This document shows positions 1-9,031 of a stretch of DNA of 64,000 nucleotides, in pieces; position 1 is the stretch's first letter; each line of letters begins with the position of its first letter. The stretch is taken from positions 1 through 64,000 of the forward strand of contig NZ_KB899344.1 in assembly GCF_000378165.1 (NCBI RefSeq), read 5' to 3'. This DNA comes from Saccharibacter floricola DSM 15669. Its GTDB lineage: Bacteria; Pseudomonadota; Alphaproteobacteria; Acetobacterales; Acetobacteraceae. The notes beneath the pieces are model-generated. The model saw only the letters and a list, made by a program, of their open reading frames with translations. It was not told where the DNA came from and made no database searches. The translations under genes were made by a program, and so were the position numbers.

Positions 1-3000
1 AAGAGCAAGAACATCAACAATAACGGCACGTTGACGGTTAACCGTAGCGATGATGTGAAGCTTGATCAGCATATCTCTGGGACAGGCGGTCTGAATCAGA
101 ATGGTACCGGCAAGACCATCCTAAGCAGTGATAACAGCTATGCGGGCCCAACCAATGTGAATGCGGGAACCTTGCAGGTTGATGGGAACCAAAGTGGATC
201 GCATGGTCTGACCTCCGTTGCTTCGGGAGCGACGTTGGCGGGGAGTGGCACCATTGGTGGTGATGTTGCTGTGCATAATGGTGGCACCCTCTCTCCCGGG
301 GGGAGCTTAGATAGCGCAGGAACAATGAACATTAATGGCGGGCTTTCATTTGATCCAAATGCTCGGCAAGATTGGAATATGGGTCAGGCTGGTAAAGAGG
401 GCGGCCAGTATAATGACTTCGTGAATGTGAAGGGTAATTTGCAGCTCGGTGGAACGATTAATATTTCCACCGCACGTGGTGGACCAGATGTTCAAGATAA
501 TTCTCTAGGGGGCGGTGTTTACCGGATGTATTCCTACGGGGGTAAGCTTTCTGGTCAGGACAGCCTGAATGGTGTGATGTCCAATGGTGTTCTTGATCCT
601 CACTTAGGGATTCAGACATCAGTGGATAAGCAAGTGAACCTGATTTCCTCCCATGGTGGTGAGTTGAGCTTCTGGGATGGAAGTGATGTCGCACAGCATG
701 GCGCCAATAACCGCGACGGGAATAACTCTGTTGATGGTGGTGATGGTGTCTGGACGGCGATGAATGGAACGGGAGATTATAACTGGACGAATGCCAATGG
801 TTCACGCAATGCGCCATGGGCAACGGGTTCTATGGCCATTTTCCAGGGAAATGCTGGTCATGTCACGGTAAAAGATCAGGATGTTAGAGGGAAAAATTCC
901 CCTGTGCTGCTGAGTGGTATGCAGTTTGCGAACCTTGATGGTAAAAGTTACCTGATTTCAGGGGATGCGCTCCATGCGGCCACGGCAAACACGATTATTC
1001 GTGTCGGTGATGGCACATCTGAAGGAGCCGGTATCACAGCAGAAGTTGCTTCTGTTATTGATGATGGGTCAGTCGCTGGTGGAACAACATTAACCAAAAC
1101 GGATTCCGGCACGTTAATCTTATCGGGTGATAACCAGTATCATGGTGATACGCGTATCAATGGTGGGACGTTACAGCTTGGCAATGGTGGCACAACAGGG
1201 TCGGTTGCCAGCAAGAATATCCTTGATAATGGTGATCTTGCGATTAACCACAGTAATGATGTGACCTTAGGCCAGCAGATTTCTGGCACAGGGACGTTCC
1301 ATCAGATTGGCACAGGCACAACGACGCTGATTAATGACAATAGCTATACGGGCGATACGACGATTGATCATGGAACGTTGCAGCTTGGCAATGGTGGCAC
1401 GGCTGGGTCAATTGCGGGTCAGGCTATTGTTAACAACAGCGCTCTTACGGTTAACCACAGTAATGATGTGACGTTAGGCCAGAGGATTTCTGGCACGGGG
1501 ACGTTCCATCAGATTGGCACAGGCACAACGACGCTGACCAATGACAATAGCTATACGGGCGATACGACGATTGATCATGGTACGTTACAGCTTGGTAATG
1601 GCGGCACGGCCGGGTCGATTGCCAGCAAGAACATTCTCAATAATGGTGCTCTTGCGGTTAATCGAAGTAATGATCTGACGTTAGACCAGAAGATTTCTGG
1701 CACGGGATCGTTCCAGCAGATTGGCACTGGCAAAACAGTGTTGACCAATGACAATACGTATCAAGGTGATACGACGATTGGTCACGGCACGCTGCAATTA
1801 GGCAATGGCGGGAAGACAGGGTCGCTTGCTAGCAAGAAGATCGTCAATAATGGTGTGTTTGCAGTCAATCGTAGCAACGACGTCGCGCTCAATCAGTTGA
1901 TCTCTGGTGCAGGGGCGTTCCACCAAGTTGGCACTGGCCAGACGACTTTGACCAATGACAATACGTATCAAGGTGATACGACGGTTGAGCATGGCACGTT
2001 GCAGCTAGGCGATGGCGGTAAAACAGGGTCGATCGAAGGTCAGCACATCCTCAATAACGGCACGCTTGCGGTTAATCACAGCAATGATGTGACGTTAGGT
2101 CAGCAGGTTTCTGGCTCTGGTGACTTCCATCAGGCAGGCACGGGCAAAACAACCCTGACGAATGACAATAGCTATCAAGGGGCGACCTTTATTGATCAAG
2201 GGGCTTTACAGTTTGGTGATGGCGGCACAACGGGCTCTGTCCAGTCGGGTGCCATTGTTAACAATGGTGCTCTTGTGGTTAATCGGAGCAATGATGCTGT
2301 CTTTGGTCAGAATATCTCTGGCACGGGTTCCTTCAGTCAGGATGGCACGGGCACGACGATCTTAACCAATGATAATACGTATCAAGGCGATACGACGATC
2401 AATCGTGGCACGCTCCAGCTCGGTAATGGCGGGGAAACGGGCTCTGTTGCCAGCCAGAATATCGTCAATAATGGCACGCTTGCGGTTAATCACAGCAATG
2501 ATGTGACGTTAGGCCAGCAAATTTCTGGTTCTGGTGCCTTCCACCAAGATGGAACGGGTCGCACCATTCTAACCAATGACAATAGCTATACGGGCGATAC
2601 CACGATTAATCATGGCACGCTTCAGCTTGGTAATGGTGGGGAAGCGGGCTCTGTTGCGAGCAAGAACATCATCAATAACGGGGTGTTGTCTGTTAACCGG
2701 AGTGATGATGTGACGTTAGGCCAGAAGATTTCTGGTTCGGGATCCTTCCATCAAGATGGTTCGGGCATGACGACGATGGTGGCCGACAATACGTATCAAG
2801 GGGACACAACCATCAATAGCGGTATTTTGCAGCTTGGTGATGGTGGTGAGACCGGGGCCGTCCAAAGTAAAAAGATCGTCAATAATGGCCAGCTGATTAT
2901 TAATCATAGTGATAATGTTCAGTTCGACCACGTCATTTCAGGAAGTGGGGACTTTATCCAAGCAGGGTCGGGTCGAACGATCTTGAGGGCGGACAATACT

Positions 3001-5220
3001 TATACGGGTGATACGATCGTCGAGCCGGGATCTGCACTAGAGATTGGGAATGGCGCGACGAGTGGGTCTATCAGTGCAAGTAACCTGATTAATGACGGAA
3101 CGCTTTATATCAACCGCAGTGATAGCGTGCTGATGGCGCAAACGATTTCAGGATCGGGGAATATCATCGCGAATGGTCAGGGCCATATGACCATGATGAC
3201 GGAGAACAACACCTATACGGGTGACTTCCACTTAATGAGTGGGACGATTGTTGGGTCTCCACGTAGCTTTGGAACTGGTGCGGTCATTGATGATTCCATG
3301 CTCATTATGAACAAACCAGGTGTCATGAAAGATGAGCTGCGCGGCACCGGGACGTTTGTTGCCGGGGGAGATGGTGTTCTTCATCTGCCAAGTAACCGTG
3401 ATGATTCCCACTTTACGGGTCAGACTCTTGTCCAGAAAGGCACAATGAAAATCGATGGTAATTTTCAAAATGCCAAAATGGACGTCACACAAGGGGCGAC
3501 CCTGTCAGGGGGCGGGTCTGTTGGACAAACCCATGTCGGACAAGGTGGTACGTTAGAAGCTACGGTGGTGGACAAGAAGGACGATGTTCAGCCCGTGCAG
3601 CGGAGCCCTATGTCCTTGTTGCAGAGAAGTCTCTTTGTTGAGGCTGTAGCCCTTCCTGCCGCGTCTGTCGCACCCGTTGCGCAGAGTGTCTCGCAGGAAG
3701 AAAGTAGCCCTGTGGGGGTTCTGTCGGTGCATGGTGATCTAGGGATGGATCATGACGCTCACCTTGCGGCCCAAGGCACGACGACGGCAACGGGCCAGAC
3801 GATGGAGGTAGGTGGCCGGTCTTATCAACAGCTGCAGAGCAGTTTGATTAAAGTCATGGGAGCAGCAGACCTCAAGGGCGGAGCAGTTGACTTCAATGTT
3901 CCTGAAGGAACGAAGATCTCAGCGCGTCAGGGTTATACTCTGCTGACAGCCAGCAAGGGCGTGACAGGGCACTATGACAGCCTCAATACGAACCTCCTTG
4001 GCACGTCTGCCTTCTTAGCTCCTGAGTTGGCCTATACGGCTGATGATGTAGACGTGATCATGAAAAATAATGGCACGACCTTCGCAAGTATTGCTCAAAC
4101 ACCGCAGCAGGCGATGATCGGTAATGCTTTGCAGCATATGCCAGAAAACAGTCAGCTCGTGCAGGAAATGGAGGCTTTGAATGCGGCTGATGCCCGCCAT
4201 GCGATGAAGTCTTTATCTGGTGAGGTTCATGCTTCTGCGCGGACGGCCTTGATCCAAGATAGTTATTATGCGCGTCAAGCTGTCTTTGACCGTCTTGATA
4301 GTGCTGATTGCGATGGCAGCCCAACGAGTGGCGGTATGGGTGTGGCTGACCTGAAGACGGGTCGCAAAGTCAATGCTTGCCTGTCGAACCGTCCAGTTCT
4401 TTGGGGCCAGTCTTATGGAAGTCTTGGTAATAATGGTGGCAATGGCGGCGCAAGTGCTATGCATCATTCTACCACAGGCTTCGTGATGGGGGCTGATGCG
4501 CCGGTATTGGCAACATGGCGTGTTGGTGGCTTGGTCAGCTACGGTCGTTCGATGTTCAACCTTAAGGGTGATTCAAACGCTTCCGGCCATAGTAATAACA
4601 TTACGATTGGTGGCTATGCAGGAAACCATTGGGGCAACCTCCATCTCCGTCTGGGTGCGGCCTATACATGGAACATCATGAACACCCGTCGTTCTGTTGC
4701 TGTTGGGGCCTATAATGCTCGTATGACGAGCGGCTACCTTGGGGGAACAGCGCAAGCTTTTGCTGAGCTTGGTTATAAATTCCACATGCGTCATGCAATG
4801 ATTGAGCCTTTCGCCAATGTGGCCTACGTCAATCTCCATATGAATGGCTATCACGAACATGGTGGTGATGGGGCATTGCGTGGCCGTGGGATGGATACAG
4901 GCGTGACGTTCTCTACCTTTGGTGTCCGTGCTTCAACCTCCTTTATGGTGGGCAAAACACTGGTCACACCGCAAGCGATGTTCGCCTATCGTCATAGCTT
5001 TGGGCTGAGAACACCGTCGGCACGCGCTATGTTCGCTGGTTCGAGTGCAGGGTCTATGGAGACAGTAGGCGCGCCACTGTCAAGCAATTCAGCTGTGCTG
5101 AAGCTCGGGATGACGGCGAAGCTAACGGATCGTGTTGATGTTGGCCTGTCTTATATCGGTCAGTATGGAACACATTCTGTCGATAGCGGCGCTGAAGGAC
5201 ATGTGAGCTTGGCCTTCTAA
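1..5220 (+). CDS. Autotransporter adhesin, 5'-truncated by the window edge
   Basis: Type Va autotransporter: a secreted beta-helical passenger plus a C-terminal outer-membrane beta-barrel. The frame is open from base 1, and the codons before the TTG at 31 already read as a repeat unit, so the true start lies upstream. About 1,739 residues are visible. In order they are repeat-like sequence, a non-repeat block (nt 330-1075), an array of 69-residue units of the autotransporter-associated beta-strand type (nt 1144-3219), a Pro/Ala/Gln/Ser-rich linker (about nt 3560-3720), a last passenger segment, and a barrel of about 275 residues from about nt 4390. The protein ends in alternating hydrophobic residues and Phe, as expected for BAM-assembled barrels. 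The likely role is surface adhesion or aggregation. The ligand is unknown. Confidence 0.9.
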   Translation, partial: KSKNINNNGTLTVNRSDDVKLDQHISGTGGLNQNGTGKTILSSDNSYAGPTNVNAGTLQVDGNQSGSHGLTSVASGATLAGSGTIGGDVAVHNGGTLSPGGSLDSAGTMNINGGLSFDPNARQDWNMGQAGKEGGQYNDFVNVKGNLQLGGTINISTARGGPDVQDNSLGGGVYRMYSYGGKLSGQDSLNGVMSNGVLDPHLGIQTSVDKQVNLISSHGGELSFWDGSDVAQHGANNRDGNNSVDGGDGVWTAMNGTGDYNWTNANGSRNAPWATGSMAIFQGNAGHVTVKDQDVRGKNSPVLLSGMQFANLDGKSYLISGDALHAATANTIIRVGDGTSEGAGITAEVASVIDDGSVAGGTTLTKTDSGTLILSGDNQYHGDTRINGGTLQLGNGGTTGSVASKNILDNGDLAINHSNDVTLGQQISGTGTFHQIGTGTTTLINDNSYTGDTTIDHGTLQLGNGGTAGSIAGQAIVNNSALTVNHSNDVTLGQRISGTGTFHQIGTGTTTLTNDNSYTGDTTIDHGTLQLGNGGTAGSIASKNILNNGALAVNRSNDLTLDQKISGTGSFQQIGTGKTVLTNDNTYQGDTTIGHGTLQLGNGGKTGSLASKKIVNNGVFAVNRSNDVALNQLISGAGAFHQVGTGQTTLTNDNTYQGDTTVEHGTLQLGDGGKTGSIEGQHILNNGTLAVNHSNDVTLGQQVSGSGDFHQAGTGKTTLTNDNSYQGATFIDQGALQFGDGGTTGSVQSGAIVNNGALVVNRSNDAVFGQNISGTGSFSQDGTGTTILTNDNTYQGDTTINRGTLQLGNGGETGSVASQNIVNNGTLAVNHSNDVTLGQQISGSGAFHQDGTGRTILTNDNSYTGDTTINHGTLQLGNGGEAGSVASKNIINNGVLSVNRSDDVTLGQKISGSGSFHQDGSGMTTMVADNTYQGDTTINSGILQLGDGGETGAVQSKKIVNNGQLIINHSDNVQFDHVISGSGDFIQAGSGRTILRADNTYTGDTIVEPGSALEIGNGATSGSISASNLINDGTLYINRSDSVLMAQTISGSGNIIANGQGHMTMMTENNTYTGDFHLMSGTIVGSPRSFGTGAVIDDSMLIMNKPGVMKDELRGTGTFVAGGDGVLHLPSNRDDSHFTGQTLVQKGTMKIDGNFQNAKMDVTQGATLSGGGSVGQTHVGQGGTLEATVVDKKDDVQPVQRSPMSLLQRSLFVEAVALPAASVAPVAQSVSQEESSPVGVLSVHGDLGMDHDAHLAAQGTTTATGQTMEVGGRSYQQLQSSLIKVMGAADLKGGAVDFNVPEGTKISARQGYTLLTASKGVTGHYDSLNTNLLGTSAFLAPELAYTADDVDVIMKNNGTTFASIAQTPQQAMIGNALQHMPENSQLVQEMEALNAADARHAMKSLSGEVHASARTALIQDSYYARQAVFDRLDSADCDGSPTSGGMGVADLKTGRKVNACLSNRPVLWGQSYGSLGNNGGNGGASAMHHSTTGFVMGADAPVLATWRVGGLVSYGRSMFNLKGDSNASGHSNNITIGGYAGNHWGNLHLRLGAAYTWNIMNTRRSVAVGAYNARMTSGYLGGTAQAFAELGYKFHMRHAMIEPFANVAYVNLHMNGYHEHGGDGALRGRGMDTGVTFSTFGVRASTSFMVGKTLVTPQAMFAYRHSFGLRTPSARAMFAGSSAGSMETVGAPLSSNSAVLKLGMTAKLTDRVDVGLSYIGQYGTHSVDSGAEGHVSLAF
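1144..3219 (+). repeat. In-frame tandem array of ten 207-bp units
   Basis: The codons for Gly-Asp-Thr or a close variant recur at 1144, 1351, 1558, 1765, 1972, 2179, 2386, 2593, 2800 and 3007. The spacing is exactly 207 bp nine times; the last unit is 213 bp. Each unit encodes 69 residues with a shared skeleton: GTLQLGNGG, then NNG, then a Ser/Asn-Asp segment, then QxISGxG, then TNDNxY. Several units are nearly identical at DNA level, so slippage or recombination could change copy number without breaking the frame. The first 330 bases of the window carry a related but more divergent unit. Confidence 0.93.
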
Positions 5221-5248
5221 GAGGCTCCGCTCGTGCGGAATAGATCGA

Positions 5249-5295
5249 ATATAATAATGGCGTTCCATAGAGGTTATGGAACGCCATTATTATAT
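5249..5295. terminator. Perfect 21-bp inverted repeat between convergent genes
   Basis: Arms 5249-5269 and 5275-5295 are perfectly complementary with a 5-nt loop. The centre is GC-containing (GGCGTTCC) and the outer parts are AT-rich. It lies 28 bp after the autotransporter stop and 19 bp before the stop of the convergent lipoprotein operon. This suits a bidirectional transcription terminator, although there is no classical run of T. Confidence 0.6.
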
Positions 5296-5314
5296 CGAAG
5301 GGTATAAAAACGAC

Positions 5315-6013
5315 TTACTTGTGAGGCTGGGTGCTTTTATCAAGCTGGCCGCGTGCTGCTGTGTAAGCAGGAGAGCGAGGGCCTGGCAGAATGCCGTTTA
5401 TAGAAGATGGAGACAAAAGATATTCGGAGGCTTCACCCGCAACTTCATGGGCATAGTCGAGTTGGGAGTTCATGATCTGCCCAACGGCCGCTGATACGAG
5501 AGAGCCTAGAGGGCTTGAGCCGCCATTATCATTCGTGTTGTGGCGACTAATGGCGGAACCTTCCCAAATGGACAGACCGTTGCGGAGGTCAATAAGGCGC
5601 GCCTTAATGCTGACGACTGTGACGCTATTAAAAACCTGATAGGAATTCCCGTAGCGTTCTACTGTCAGATAAAGCCCCGTGTCTGCTCCGAAGATCTCAT
5701 GCAGTTTAGTCGGTGGAATATTTTGAGCATCTTCCGACGTCATAACGCCACTGCTGCGGAAGGTTTCATTCGTGAGGGCGACAGGCAACACGTAATATCC
5801 CGCTTCACCCAATGGGTGCGTGACTTGGGAGAGAACACTGTTAGACGCTTGAATATCCACGCTATGATTGATTGGCGGTAAAACCAATATGGAGGCCGGA
5901 TTGCTCGCGCGAAAGGCTGTATAATCATAGGGTACGCTCTTATGAGCGCAGCCCGATAACAGTACGGTCATACCGACGGCAGAAAGAAGCGTTTTAAAAG
6001 ACGTGATACGCAT
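5315..6013 (-). CDS. GNA1162/DUF799-family lipoprotein
   Basis: Predicted outer-membrane or periplasm-facing lipoprotein of 232 residues. A short signal peptide ends in the lipobox LLSGC (Cys22). The body, with a segment around VLPPINHSVD and another around YLTVERYG, fits the DUF799 (GNA1162) family, whose fold resembles TolB/CsgG N-terminal domains. It is the third gene of a minus-strand operon after the CsgG-like and DUF4810 genes, with a 6-nt gap to the latter. The same trio occurs together in Neisseria and other proteobacteria and is thought to form an envelope complex. Its substrate is unknown. Confidence 0.8.
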   Translation of the reverse strand: MRITSFKTLLSAVGMTVLLSGCAHKSVPYDYTAFRASNPASILVLPPINHSVDIQASNSVLSQVTHPLGEAGYYVLPVALTNETFRSSGVMTSEDAQNIPPTKLHEIFGADTGLYLTVERYGNSYQVFNSVTVVSIKARLIDLRNGLSIWEGSAISRHNTNDNGGSSPLGSLVSAAVGQIMNSQLDYAHEVAGEASEYLLSPSSINGILPGPRSPAYTAARGQLDKSTQPHK

Positions 6014-6019
6014 GAGGTG

Positions 6020-6451
6020 TTAGCTCCGAGCTGCCGGGTTGGAAGAAGATGATGGTGCAGGAGCTGTCGGAGCAGGGGCGGCGCTTTCACCGGTCATTGT
6101 ATGGAGCAGCCTGTCCATATAGGGCGTGCTTTCGGGGAAGAGTGATTTTTCTTTCTCAAAGGCATCGCGGGCTTGGTTAGCTCTGCCAATTTGAGCGTAA
6201 AGATAGCCCAGTTCAGCGTAGTAACCCGGTGCTGGAATACGATTTTTGCTCTGTGCTTGTGCGATCCCGCGTTCAAGCACAGCAATGCCTGTTGCGGGGT
6301 CTGCCTTTTGGCTCAGTGTATTGTACACTTGATCCTGATAGCCTTTCCAATAGTAAAGCGGTGGCCGGTGGGAAGAGCAGGCACTTAAAGCAGGGGCGAG
6401 TAGAAGTGTGACTGTGGCGAGCCCTGTCCGCCATGGGGAGAGATGAAACAT
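6020..6451 (-). CDS. DUF4810-family lipoprotein
   Basis: Small lipoprotein of 143 residues with signal peptide and lipobox LSAC (Cys25). It is followed by a Tyr-rich start (PPLYYWKGYQDQVY) and a TPR-like helical pair around residues 65-105, typical of DUF4810. The last 25 residues are a Pro/Ala/Ser-rich tail. It is the middle gene of the trio, 15 nt after the CsgG-like gene and 6 nt before the DUF799 gene. By family context it is a partner subunit of the CsgG-like protein. No enzymatic role is visible. Confidence 0.78.
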   Translation of the reverse strand: MFHLSPWRTGLATVTLLLAPALSACSSHRPPLYYWKGYQDQVYNTLSQKADPATGIAVLERGIAQAQSKNRIPAPGYYAELGYLYAQIGRANQARDAFEKEKSLFPESTPYMDRLLHTMTGESAAPAPTAPAPSSSSNPAARS

Positions 6452-6466
6452 CTATGGGAGATACCT

Positions 6467-7141
6467 TTATTTAGAAGGGAAAGGCCATGCGCCACGGTCA
6501 AGAGCTTCAACCAAACGGTTGACGGCCTCACGGATGGCAAGGTCAAGCACCTTGTCGTTCAAAGTGGAATCATAGCTTGAAGAGCCACCGAACCCGACAA
6601 TTTCACGGTTGGAAAGCTGGTAATCCCCGGCTCCCTGAACCGTGTACACCACCTCAGAGGTATCAACATTGACGATATTGAGGGCGACTTTAGCGTAAGC
6701 GATCTGCTTACGTCCTTGTCCCAGCATACCAAATAATGCCTGATCACCTGTTTCTTTACGGCCGAATTCTGTCACGTCACCCGTTACGAGAAAGCGGGCG
6801 CCTTTGATATGGAGCTGCGTGCCGGAGAAGTGCCCTTCTTGGGCCATAGCATCGAGATTGCTGCGATCCATCAAATTGAAATGATTAGATTCTTGTAAAT
6901 GGCTTGCGAGGATCGTTTTCGCTTGGTTGCCGAGATAGTCCGTTCCGCTAGAGAATAATCCATTCATGTAATGAGAACGGTTTTGGAACTGTCCAATCGC
7001 AATAGCAGGGCGAGGGCCTTGATAGGGTTGGTTCGTGGAGGTGACATGTTCCACTGGAAGTGTGTGCGATGATTCTGTTGCACAACCAGCTGTCAATGTC
7101 ATAGAGGCGAGTAAAAAATAGCCAAAAGAGGAGGTCTTCAT
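6467..7141 (-). CDS. CsgG-family lipoprotein
   Basis: Lipoprotein of 224 residues with lipobox LTAGC (Cys19). The body has CsgG features: AIAIGQFQNRS, a segment around LASHLQESNHFNLMDR, and GARFLVTGDVTEFG. CsgG itself forms the curli export pore. This shorter homologue, grouped with DUF4810 and DUF799 proteins, belongs to the wider CsgG/LpoB-like set and need not export curli; no csgA or csgB gene is near. It is the first gene of its operon. The ATG at 7141 directly precedes a good signal peptide. Confidence 0.82.
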   Translation of the reverse strand: MKTSSFGYFLLASMTLTAGCATESSHTLPVEHVTSTNQPYQGPRPAIAIGQFQNRSHYMNGLFSSGTDYLGNQAKTILASHLQESNHFNLMDRSNLDAMAQEGHFSGTQLHIKGARFLVTGDVTEFGRKETGDQALFGMLGQGRKQIAYAKVALNIVNVDTSEVVYTVQGAGDYQLSNREIVGFGGSSSYDSTLNDKVLDLAIREAVNRLVEALDRGAWPFPSK

Positions 7142-7233
7142 TACATTTATTCTTCCATTGTGAACTATCTATTTGAGTATATAAATTTTTCTTGTGATGA
7201 GGAAATGAAATGTTTATTAATTATTGAGTGTGC

Positions 7234-7262
7234 TATAAATACCACATATCGAACGCTTGTAA
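7234..7262 (-). promoter_or_regulatory. Candidate promoter of the lipoprotein operon
   Basis: On the minus strand, TTACAA (7262-7257) is followed after 17 bp by TTTATA (7239-7234). This would give a leader of about 85 nt before the CsgG-like gene. The match to the vegetative sigma consensus is fair only. Confidence 0.3.
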
Positions 7263-7335
7263 TCGGCAATAATAGGCAAGAGAATAAGAAAACGTGAGGA
7301 AGGAAAGCTCTGGATAACAGGTCTATCCTTCATTT

Positions 7336-7364
7336 TTGATTGATAAATAAAAATAGGGTATATT
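7336..7364 (+). promoter_or_regulatory. Candidate promoter of the regulator gene
   Basis: TTGATT (7336-7341) is separated by 17 bp from TATATT (7359-7364), a good match to the sigma-70 type consensus in spacing and -10 element. The leader to the ATG at 7471 would be about 100 nt. Confidence 0.45.
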
Positions 7365-7470
7365 GTCCCAGTCGCTTATACTCTAGAGCTAAGTTGATTC
7401 TACTCAAGCGCTATTGTTATCTAGCGACTTATAAAGAATGGGGGATGATACCCCTTGTAGGAGAGCAGTT

Positions 7471-8277
7471 ATGCGGCTGATATGTATTGGTGACAGTCAG
7501 AAAAACGCTGATGGCCGACCATGCTCAACTTTGTCAGAGGCGATTTCTAAGGGGCATATTTCCCTCCGTATTACAGGGAAAGAAGGGGTATTGAGTGCGT
7601 TGCGGCATTTCCCTTCCGATATTGCGGTTATCCAGCAAACTCAACCAAACCCGATGTTGGTTCAGATGATCCGTAATAATCGTTTTAGTATCCCAATTCT
7701 TATCATTACGCGCGAGAGCACGGCTGAGAGTGTCGCCGCTGTGTTAGCTGCGGGAGCTGATGATTGTGTTTCGCTAACGATGGATCCTGTTGAGCTGTTA
7801 GCGAGGCTGCGCGCTATTGTGCGTCGTGTTTCTGGCGTCGGGGTAACCAGCCAAACGATTACCATTGGTCGCCTTATGTTGCGGGAAGACACGCGAGAGG
7901 TGCTGGTTGATGATGATATGGTGCCGTTAACACATAATGAATATGATATTATGTCTTTGATGGTACGCAGGCGTGGCAATCTTCTTAATAAATCGGCCAT
8001 TCTAGCTGCGCTTTATGCAGACCGAGAAAAACCAGCGAGTAAAACGGTGGATGTCATGGTGTGTCGTATCCGCCAAAAGCTTAAAAAAAGAGGTATACAA
8101 ACCCCTTTTAAAACGAGTTGGGGGATGGGATATCGCCTGAATGAAGAAGCCTTTCTGCCGATTGGGGCTCGTCGTGAAGATGATATGGAGTTTACGCCTT
8201 CTCCAGCGCGGGAAACGAGTATGCCAATCACAGCGGGAGGGAACATCACGGCGGGTTTACCCGAGCGGCATCAATAG
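7471..8277 (+). CDS. CtrA/FtcR-like OmpR-family regulator with degenerate receiver
   Basis: Two-domain DNA-binding regulator of 268 residues. Residues 1-116 have the receiver fold, and about 130-230 form an OmpR-type winged helix (around LTHNEYDIM, KTVDVMVCRIRQKL and WGMGYRL). The winged helix resembles those of CtrA and FtcR. The phosphorylation pocket is lost: the acceptor Asp position is Gln55, the invariant Lys position is Leu102, and only one acidic residue (Asp8) remains at the N-terminus. Phosphorylation-independent action is therefore likely. The ATG at 7471 is chosen because AGGAG lies 7 nt upstream; the frame is open from 7438. Its place just before fliL and fliM suggests control of flagellar genes, as inference. 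A disordered tail of about 35 residues follows. Confidence 0.75.
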   Translation: MRLICIGDSQKNADGRPCSTLSEAISKGHISLRITGKEGVLSALRHFPSDIAVIQQTQPNPMLVQMIRNNRFSIPILIITRESTAESVAAVLAAGADDCVSLTMDPVELLARLRAIVRRVSGVGVTSQTITIGRLMLREDTREVLVDDDMVPLTHNEYDIMSLMVRRRGNLLNKSAILAALYADREKPASKTVDVMVCRIRQKLKKRGIQTPFKTSWGMGYRLNEEAFLPIGARREDDMEFTPSPARETSMPITAGGNITAGLPERHQ

Positions 8278-8478
8278 TTCCTCCGTTTTGAAAAAAGCCT
8301 CATGGAAGGGTACTAATTGCACTGACAAGTGCGATCAAAAATAGCCAAAGTACCTTCTGATGTGGCATGAAGGGCAAAAGACGTTTGATAGAGGCACTAT
8401 TCCCCATTGAGAAGGGGTGGCCAAGACAGTAAAAGCGGCTGAGATAGTCGCGCTGTGATGACCTGGAGCTGCATATAG

Positions 8479-9012
8479 ATGAGTGAAACGCCTTCCAACC
8501 CTTCTGCTGAAGAAGTAGAAAATGAACAGCCTGCCCGTGAGGCAAAGGGGAAATCTAAAAAGACCCTTTTTGCGATCATCGGTGCTGTCGTTCTTTTGGC
8601 AGCAGGTGGTTTCTTCGCATGGGAGAAGAATTTTCTTCCATTCCTGCCTGCTGCTAAAACTCAAGCAGCTCATGATGGGAAGGGGCAGAGCGCGGGCGGC
8701 TTTCTTGAACGGTCGTTACAGCTGGGTATTCCCGCGGCAACAGCTAACCTTGATACCGGTAACGGGCGAACCATTTACGTTAAGATGACCGCGCGTGTCG
8801 AAATTGAGGGCGCAAAAGATGCAACCTCTCTGCAAGGACGCGTGCCTGAAATCCAAGATATTTTCCAAACTTATCTTCATGAGACACGGCCAGAAGACCT
8901 TCATGGGAGTGGTTTTTATCGGTTGAGAGAGGCGTTATTGCGGCGGCTCCGTGCAGATCTTGCCCCACTAAAAGTGAGCAATATTTATATCACCGAATTA
9001 TTGACCCAATAA
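8479..9012 (+). CDS. fliL: Flagellar basal body-associated protein FliL
   Basis: Single-pass inner-membrane protein of 177 residues that supports the stator around the MotB linker. There is an acidic/Lys-rich cytoplasmic start, one membrane segment at residues 31-48 (LFAIIGAVVLLAAGGFFAW), and a periplasmic FliL domain with a YVKMTARVEIE strand and a C-terminal VSNIYITELLTQ segment. The length is normal for the family. It is 19 bp before fliM and probably cotranscribed with it. About 200 bp without a gene separate it from the regulator. Confidence 0.9.
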   Translation: MSETPSNPSAEEVENEQPAREAKGKSKKTLFAIIGAVVLLAAGGFFAWEKNFLPFLPAAKTQAAHDGKGQSAGGFLERSLQLGIPAATANLDTGNGRTIYVKMTARVEIEGAKDATSLQGRVPEIQDIFQTYLHETRPEDLHGSGFYRLREALLRRLRADLAPLKVSNIYITELLTQ

Positions 9013-9031
9013 CACTGGACCACGTGACGTT

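Larger units (their letters stand above)
7142..7470. other. AT-rich divergent intergenic region
   Basis: No gene is supported here. The region separates the minus-strand lipoprotein operon from the plus-strand regulator and is much more AT-rich than its surroundings. It holds promoter candidates in both directions, described separately. A direct repeat GGCAA-TAATA-GGCAA lies at about 7265-7279. Confidence 0.6.

Noticed and set aside
1144-3219. Regularly spaced repeats as a possible CRISPR array
   Set aside because: The units are 207 bp, in frame, and encode beta-strand repeats of an adhesin; there are no short repeats with unique spacers.
31-5220. TTG at 31 as the true start of the autotransporter
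   Set aside because: Codons 1-30 continue the repeat sequence in the same frame and no ribosome site precedes the TTG, so the gene enters from outside the window.
8340-8380. TGGCAT-GGGC stretch upstream of fliL as a sigma-54 promoter
   Set aside because: The GG to GC spacing is 8 instead of 10 bases and the TTGC element is missing.
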